The position numbers and the translations under genes were made by a program. The notes under the pieces were generated by a model. The model saw nothing but the letters and a program-made list of their open reading frames with translations, ran no database searches and was not told where the DNA came from. A stretch of 39,156 bases of DNA from Setaria digitata. Lineage: Eukaryota; Nematoda; Chromadorea; Rhabditida; Setariidae. Below, one piece after another: positions 33,612-39,156 of this stretch (positions are counted from its first letter, which is position 1; every line of letters begins with the position of its first letter). The DNA lies in NCBI GenBank assembly GCA_003640385.1, contig RCAB01000551.1:1-39156 (forward strand), in the 5' to 3' direction.

Positions 33612-36600
33612 TCACAAAAGACGGCTAGCAGTGAAAACAGTGGACACATCCTCGACGATACTTCTATTGCAAGCTTCTGCTGCTAGAGTTACATTGGGTT
33701 CCAAAATAATACTTTCAGTAAGTATTTGTTGCTGAGAAAGACAGCTGTTTCGAGATATCAACGAAAGCCTATTATCCACAACCTGCAATTACCTCAGTAA
33801 AATCTGAAATCGGAAAAGACAACTGAAATCTCCCTAATCTGAATCTAATTCTTCCCATACTCTTATTCTGTGTTCTGTGGTGATATGAACTACTATCATG
33901 CAATCTTATAATTTACTTCCTGAATTCAAAAAAAAGTAAATAAATACCGAAATGAGAGTTACTCTCAATCCTAATTCGAATGCATCACGATCGTAGGGAC
34001 CATAACAAGCATCTTCGGAAGCGGTTGATTTACATTTCCTTTCGTTTTTGAATTTACATTTCGTAAAAGTATGACCATTAAATGTAAAATCTGCACATTT
34101 CTCTTTTTCATATCTAAAATTTTCCAGTCCAAATAAATATTTGTTGCAATTAATGGCCAAGAGTGAAAAAGAAAAATACAATATGAATGAAAAAAAAAAT
34201 CACTAAAATTGAAAAAGCATTTCCCTGCAACACATTTCAATTACCTTTTAAGTCGGCGTCTTTGTGCTTCTTCACCCCATAAAAGCTGGACGTAATATTG
34301 AGTATTTCCTGCTATTGATTGAGTTGAAAAAGATGAAAGTGGATACGATCGGTTTGAGCTGCCATTATTTTCCTCATTGCTGAGAGAAGGAACTTCAATA
34401 GTGAATCTCTGCAACATCAAGGAAATTCTTCCTATATATGAAGCTCAGAAAGTGTTACATATACTTTATTGAAGGAGATGATATTTTTGGTTGCTCTTCG
34501 ACATTTGAAAATAGCATTTTCAGGTTGAAATTTTCAGAGACTTTGAAAGAATTACTTGTTTCGTGCGATGTAAGATGGAGACGCAATCAGATGGCGCAAT
34601 AGTGCATCGGTCAAACGATTTCTTCGTCTCTTTATCCATTACAACAACGCGCACAAATGCATCCCTGAAAATAAAACTAAATGAAGAAAAACTGATTTTG
34701 AGTTGAAAGCTACAGTAAGGAAAACCAATTACACAAAGGATGGTATATTTAAGTCATGGTTTTGCTTTAAAAAAAAAATGTAGGAATTATAGTGAAATGA
34801 TTGACCATAAATTAATGAAGGCACATGAAACAGAAGAATGCATTTTAAACCAAAAAAAAAAGTGAAAGAAGTTGAAAAAAGGGAAAAGAATCGCGACTAA
34901 TTAACAAATTATTAATTGCAATAAAACAGAATAATAACTAACTCAAGATAAAAAGAAGTATTTCTGTTTATGTAAAGAACAAAAAAGGAATATTACAAAT
35001 ACGCTACCTCAAACCCTTATTCTCAACATCAAAACTAATATTTGTTATTCCTTGAGCTGTCAAAACGAATGACCCATCACGGAGCATTGTCAACCCAGAT
35101 TGTGTCAAAACGCGTAAGGCAGCGACTCCACCACTTCCAAGCAAAGGAATCTAAACATAGAATAAATTCAAATAGAAAATTGAAAGGAAATCATGTAATC
35201 ATACTATTATGGTTGAAAAAGAGTAAAGATGTGATTTGATTTAATAAAAAAAAAAAGTACTCACATAATAGCAAATGTGCTCTGAGTTTAACACTCTAAT
35301 AGATAGACAGTTCTGGAAAAGAGCTCCAAATGGAGGCTGGAAAATGATATGAACAAAATGGGTCTCCTGCGACTTCAACACGACGATGCCCTCTTCCAGT
35401 AACTGTAAAAAAAAAGTGCTTTAAACGAGGGTAAAATTAGTTCCATCATCATAAAACGTAATGTGGAATTAAAATACTGGATAATGATATATACAACGCA
35501 TACCTCAAATCCTCTGCTCATGCTATGTAGTTGCAGCTTAAGATTCAGCGACTTTGAGCTGAAGTTTCGCAATCTAAGGGTTCTATTTACACGACATTTG
35601 ATGTCGACAAATCCAAAATAAAGAAATGATTGATCGCATGATAGAAATTTCCCTTGATTCTCGGCATCAACACGTTGAAGCGAACTGAAAGAAATTAAGC
35701 TGTGAATCAATATAAGTACATAATTTAGTTTGGCGCCCACTTAATTTTTTGAAATAGTTAGGGAGATGACAGAAAGTTTTCAGATAAAATTAAGTCTTAA
35801 GAATTCCTCAAAAAAAACTAGATCTACTTTTCAGTAATCAGATATATCTATATCATCCCTTTGCATATTTTATGAGAGCTATTTGGATTAACGGAGTGGA
35901 ATAAAATATAAAAATCGCCGTTATATGAAGTTTACCAAGCACTATCCGTACGCGAATTTTCATTTTTGGATTCTGTTTTCAAGTCTGATGGCAAATTTCC
36001 TGCTGTATTACTACCTTCAAGCGGTAAATCCAGTTCCCGTACAGTCTTCGAACCCTTAGTTTTGTTAGTTATGCCTGAACGGTCATATCTGGTGATTACT
36101 GAAAAAGTAAGATTCCGTATTCTTGCAAACCATAATGAATGCTATTTAACGATTAAAGAGGTAAACAAATAGTGCCTTGAAATTGCCAGCGAAAATTACA
36201 ATTTCAGCATTATAGTTACTTTGCACTAATCATTTTGATAAATTTCACTCAAACACATGCATAAAGACCTACTCACATGATCACCCAGACATGACTGTAT
36301 GAAAAGATGGCTGATATCAACCTTTTTGCATTGGATTATATTCAGCAGCATTGGAATCTTCAGATACACTCCCCAATGCACCATCTGGTTTTTTAGCCTC
36401 TGTCAACCAACGCTTGGTATGATCTGGAACAATTCTTAAGTGAATCAAGCACTCGGCCTCAGTATTTCCATTTATGAAACTACAAAACTTTCACATTCTA
36501 TGTGAAATTGCTTCTTATGTATCAGAAGTTCCTATTCAACCGCCACATTAATTATAAGTACTATAGTATTTTATCCATCTATAATTTTGGCTCAAAAATG

Positions 36601-38866
36601 TTTCCAAAATATTAACACCATTCAATGTAAAATTGCTTTTTATATATCAACTTCAATCGGAAACAATGATGGTTTGCTGAATCTAAAACACTATATTATC
36701 AATGAATAGACTACCTGTTTCATAATGATCTGTGGTTATTTCAGGGAATTTCAGCTTCAGACGAGGACGTGTTTTGGCTTGCAACAGTGCCTCAACGAGT
36801 GCGTCATCATTGTCAAAATTTTCTCCCTATAAAAAATTGATAATGCGTTTCCTACTGATGTTATTTAAGGTAGAATAAAAGAACATTCATTTGAAAACGA
36901 ACCTCTAGAACCCTATCGATCGCGGAACTACTCAATGATGGTTCTTCCTCAACTTTGGACATTCCACGGGCCATGGTGAAAACACCATTAAACCTCGTAT
37001 TAATTCCGTAAGTTGATTTAGGTGAAGCTGTTTCTGGATAAATTGACGAAATACAATTTATACTCAGACTTCGAAGTGAAGTTTCCGTTGCTGAAACTCA
37101 TACATCAGATGAGATGACTAAAGCTCGAAGAGTCTTTACTTCGCTGGTGCAAAATCCGACTTCCAGTTCTAAAAGTCTAAGAGGTAGGATTAAAAGGAAT
37201 GGAATTATATCCTTCAATTTTATCTCAAAAAGAGTTAAAGGTGCGGATATCTTCTGGTAGGGAATGCGAAATGGATTGACGATAATGATAACTTCTGGTG
37301 ATTTACAGAATTTACTGATCCTTAAATCTCCACAGTAATGGAAAATACTACATTTAGGTGTAGACATTTTTGGTCCACCAAAATTATGCTCGGGTTTATT
37401 TCTTCTCTTGAAACAATGCACATGTGAAGAAGATGGTGGAGTATTTTCAATATCCGGATTTGCTTCGTTTCGAGTAGTAGCTGTTGGCGACGTGGCCGGT
37501 ATTAAATGAGAGTCCGTCATGTCTTTGAAAAAAAAAGCACAGTTTATTAGTTCTAGAGGTTAAGCTAGTGTGCTGCCAAAAATGGTCAAAATTAACAGCT
37601 ACTTTAACATAGAGATTAAAATTGGTATCTTGTTCACGTAAATTCAATACTCTTCCATATATTGATAAGGCATGCGGTTGGTTGGTACGTTTAAAAGAAT
37701 TATTTCAAAATTGGAATAAGTTCCAGATACGTGCTAATTTTTATATAATAAGTTCCAGATACGTGCTAATTTTTTTATATATAATTTTTTATATATTTAT
37801 ATTTATATATATTTTTTTAACAGGGTTAACCAGCAATAAAACTGAATAAGTGTTGCACTACTAGAGCAATTGAAATTTTAGCATTCTTATAGTTTTAAAA
37901 TGAGAAACCGAACTGAAATTCACTTAGCAATAAAATTTCCGCTGATTCTAATAAAACTTTCTTGATGTTTAGAATTTTAAAAAGTTTGATTTATAAAGAA
38001 TAACATACTAAACGCAGCAAGTTCTTCGACTCGGATTTTTGGTGTTGGTGGAGGAGAACAATGAATGGATGGCTCCCAGCTATTTTCTTTCTCCAGATAC
38101 GGTTTACTGAAACGGAAATCATCTTGCGCCATCAATTTTTTCTTAAAAAACGACTCCTGGTCACGCTGCAGCATATCAGTGTCTGCAAGATAACTAAAAG
38201 TGAATTTAAATTTCATCTTATTGAACAACTAAAATGAAAATTAATGAATGAATAATAAATTAGAGGAAAAGTGAATCATAACATAGCAGTGAGGTTGCAA
38301 CACTTGAAGAAATCATGTTAGGAAGAATATAGATGCACAAACGGATTTGTACCTCAAACAGAGCTACCGTTTGAACGAGTCGAAAAACTTGACCACTTTA
38401 CCCATCAAAATACAGCTCAGTTTTGAGGTGAACTGGAAGAATAAAAAGCAACTTTTCACCCTTCTAAAGACTGTAAACATGCGTGATTACCTCTCACATC
38501 TCCGAATAACGAACTTGTTTCCATTATATTCACATTTCCAGTACTTATTTCTCCTTTCAAACCACCTCCAAAGACTGAATCGGTGTATGGGTCCTTTCGT
38601 GTAGCTATATCATTTCCTTGAAGACTGAACAAATTAGCAGACGTATAAAATAAAATTTCAACTTAATAAAATTATTTAGACAATTCAAAAAAAAATGTTA
38701 ACATGTAGTAAAATAATCTCTCAGGAAATCCTTCGAAATCGCAAATCTTGTAATAATATGGTACCTTCCCCAATATTTGATTCCTCTACTATAGTCGAAA
38801 GTCTCGGTGGCAAATGATCTACGATTGTTGCTTCGTTTAGCTTTTCATTTTCCCCAGCTAAATGTT
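33612..38866 (-). other. spd-2: spd-2 exon coordinates
   Basis: Exons in transcript order: a partial one from the window edge to 39123 (tentative), 38765-38866, 38491-38616, 38009-38182, 37316-37522 (3' end uncertain), 36903-37033, 36715-36826, 36322-36423, 35936-36098, 35504-35684, 35265-35402, 35008-35150, 34556-34664, 34245-34408, 33963-34113, 33612-33782. Phases are consistent throughout under these choices. For the fourth listed full exon the frame stays open to 37104 and ends at a fine-looking GTATGAG donor, but that leaves phase 0 whereas the next exon needs phase 1. The donor GTAAATTC at 37315 satisfies phase. Confidence 0.7.
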
Positions 38867-39156
38867 CTGAAAAAAAAAAAAAAAAATTATTATTAAACAA
38901 ACCTTTCGAATGCTTTGAGTACTAGCAAAATTTTGTCAGTTTTCTTCTCTTATTTCCTCTAGCAAGGTTCCATTCAATTCATCAATTCGAATCTTCAAAT
39001 GAAGCTATGTGACGATAAAAAATGTTCCAGTAACTAACTGGCCCTTTATTTAGTCTCATAAGCAAAAATTAAAAATGCAATGAATAGTACATTTTAGGCA
39101 GTTTTCGTTCGGAAACATTCACCTTCTTTTTTGTAGATTTTATTAAGAAAAAAAAA
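33612..39156 (-). CDS. spd-2: SPD-2/CEP192-like centrosome protein, 3' part (5' end beyond window)
   Basis: Scaffold protein that recruits pericentriolar material and promotes centriole duplication (SPD-2/CEP192 family knowledge). Fifteen exons, 2174 nt, encode about 724 residues to TGA at 33614-33612; C. elegans SPD-2 is about 820, so an N-terminal part is missing. Visible: Ser/Pro-rich N-terminal segment (SIHCSPPPTPK), acidic/Ser region, then the conserved C-terminal region: FLSCDQSFLYFGFVDIKC, LRLRNFSSKSLNLKLQL, IIFQPPFGALFQNCLSIRVL (ASH/PapD-like beta fold) and IPLLGSGGVAALRVL with ITNISFDVENKGLRDAFVRV, which parallel LPLRGYGG and the VRNTGSRAAFVK segment of CEP192. The C terminus is divergent and Cys-rich. 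A further exon fragment, 39123 to the window edge, continues the frame upstream. One junction near 37104-37316 is uncertain. Confidence 0.8.

Noticed and set aside
1..39156. tRNA, rRNA, spliced-leader RNA genes, CRISPR arrays, transposase genes or Wolbachia-derived inserts
   Set aside because: I looked for cloverleaf boxes, spliced-leader sequence, regular spaced repeats, transposase motifs and bacterial-style dense coding and found none that hold up.

Overview
The window is AT-rich eukaryotic DNA, full of homopolymer A/T runs, and carries short exons split by many small introns. Introns are bounded by GT...AG, with nematode-type TTTCAG acceptors. The proteins encoded are closest to nematode families: a body-wall muscle myosin heavy chain like C. 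elegans MYO-3, an RBD-1/RBM19 protein, and a SPD-2/CEP192 centrosome protein. I infer a parasitic nematode, most likely a spirurid/filarial (clade III) species. The species itself cannot be read from the sequence. No bacterial, plasmid, CRISPR or clear transposon gene was seen.

All supported genes lie on the minus strand, so genes read from right to left. (1) 39156 to 33612: 3' part of a spd-2/CEP192-like gene; the 5' end lies outside the window. (2) 33611 to 31650: intergenic, with a perfect hairpin and a CT/GA-rich tract. (3) 31640 to 24769: complete rbd-1/RBM19-like gene, 18 exons, 869 codons plus stop, six RRM domains, one GC-AG intron. (4) 24768 to 22802: 3' flank of rbd-1, then a tentative, incomplete gene with an orphan open exon and a terminal exon resembling a GPI-anchor signal. 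(5) 22801 to 17276: about 5.5 kb without genes, containing diverged tandem duplications, a pyrimidine minisatellite and a TACGTA palindrome cluster; it includes the myosin upstream region. (6) 17260 to 1513: complete muscle myosin heavy chain, 39 exons adding up to exactly 1965 codons including stop. (7) 1512 to 1: 3' flank.

The three solid genes have unrelated jobs (muscle thick filament, small-subunit ribosome assembly, centrosome assembly) and nothing shows an operon. Exon boundaries were derived by hand from splice consensus plus phase; the phases close without error through the whole myosin and rbd-1 coding sequences. In the spd-2 gene one junction (near 37104-37316) is ambiguous.

Two things matter most to a user of this sequence. 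First, all five N characters sit between direct duplicates of the flanking sequence, which looks like unmerged contig overlap and not real biology. Second, the interval between the myosin and rbd-1 genes may hold an undescribed small GPI-anchored protein gene with a weak ephrin-like motif.
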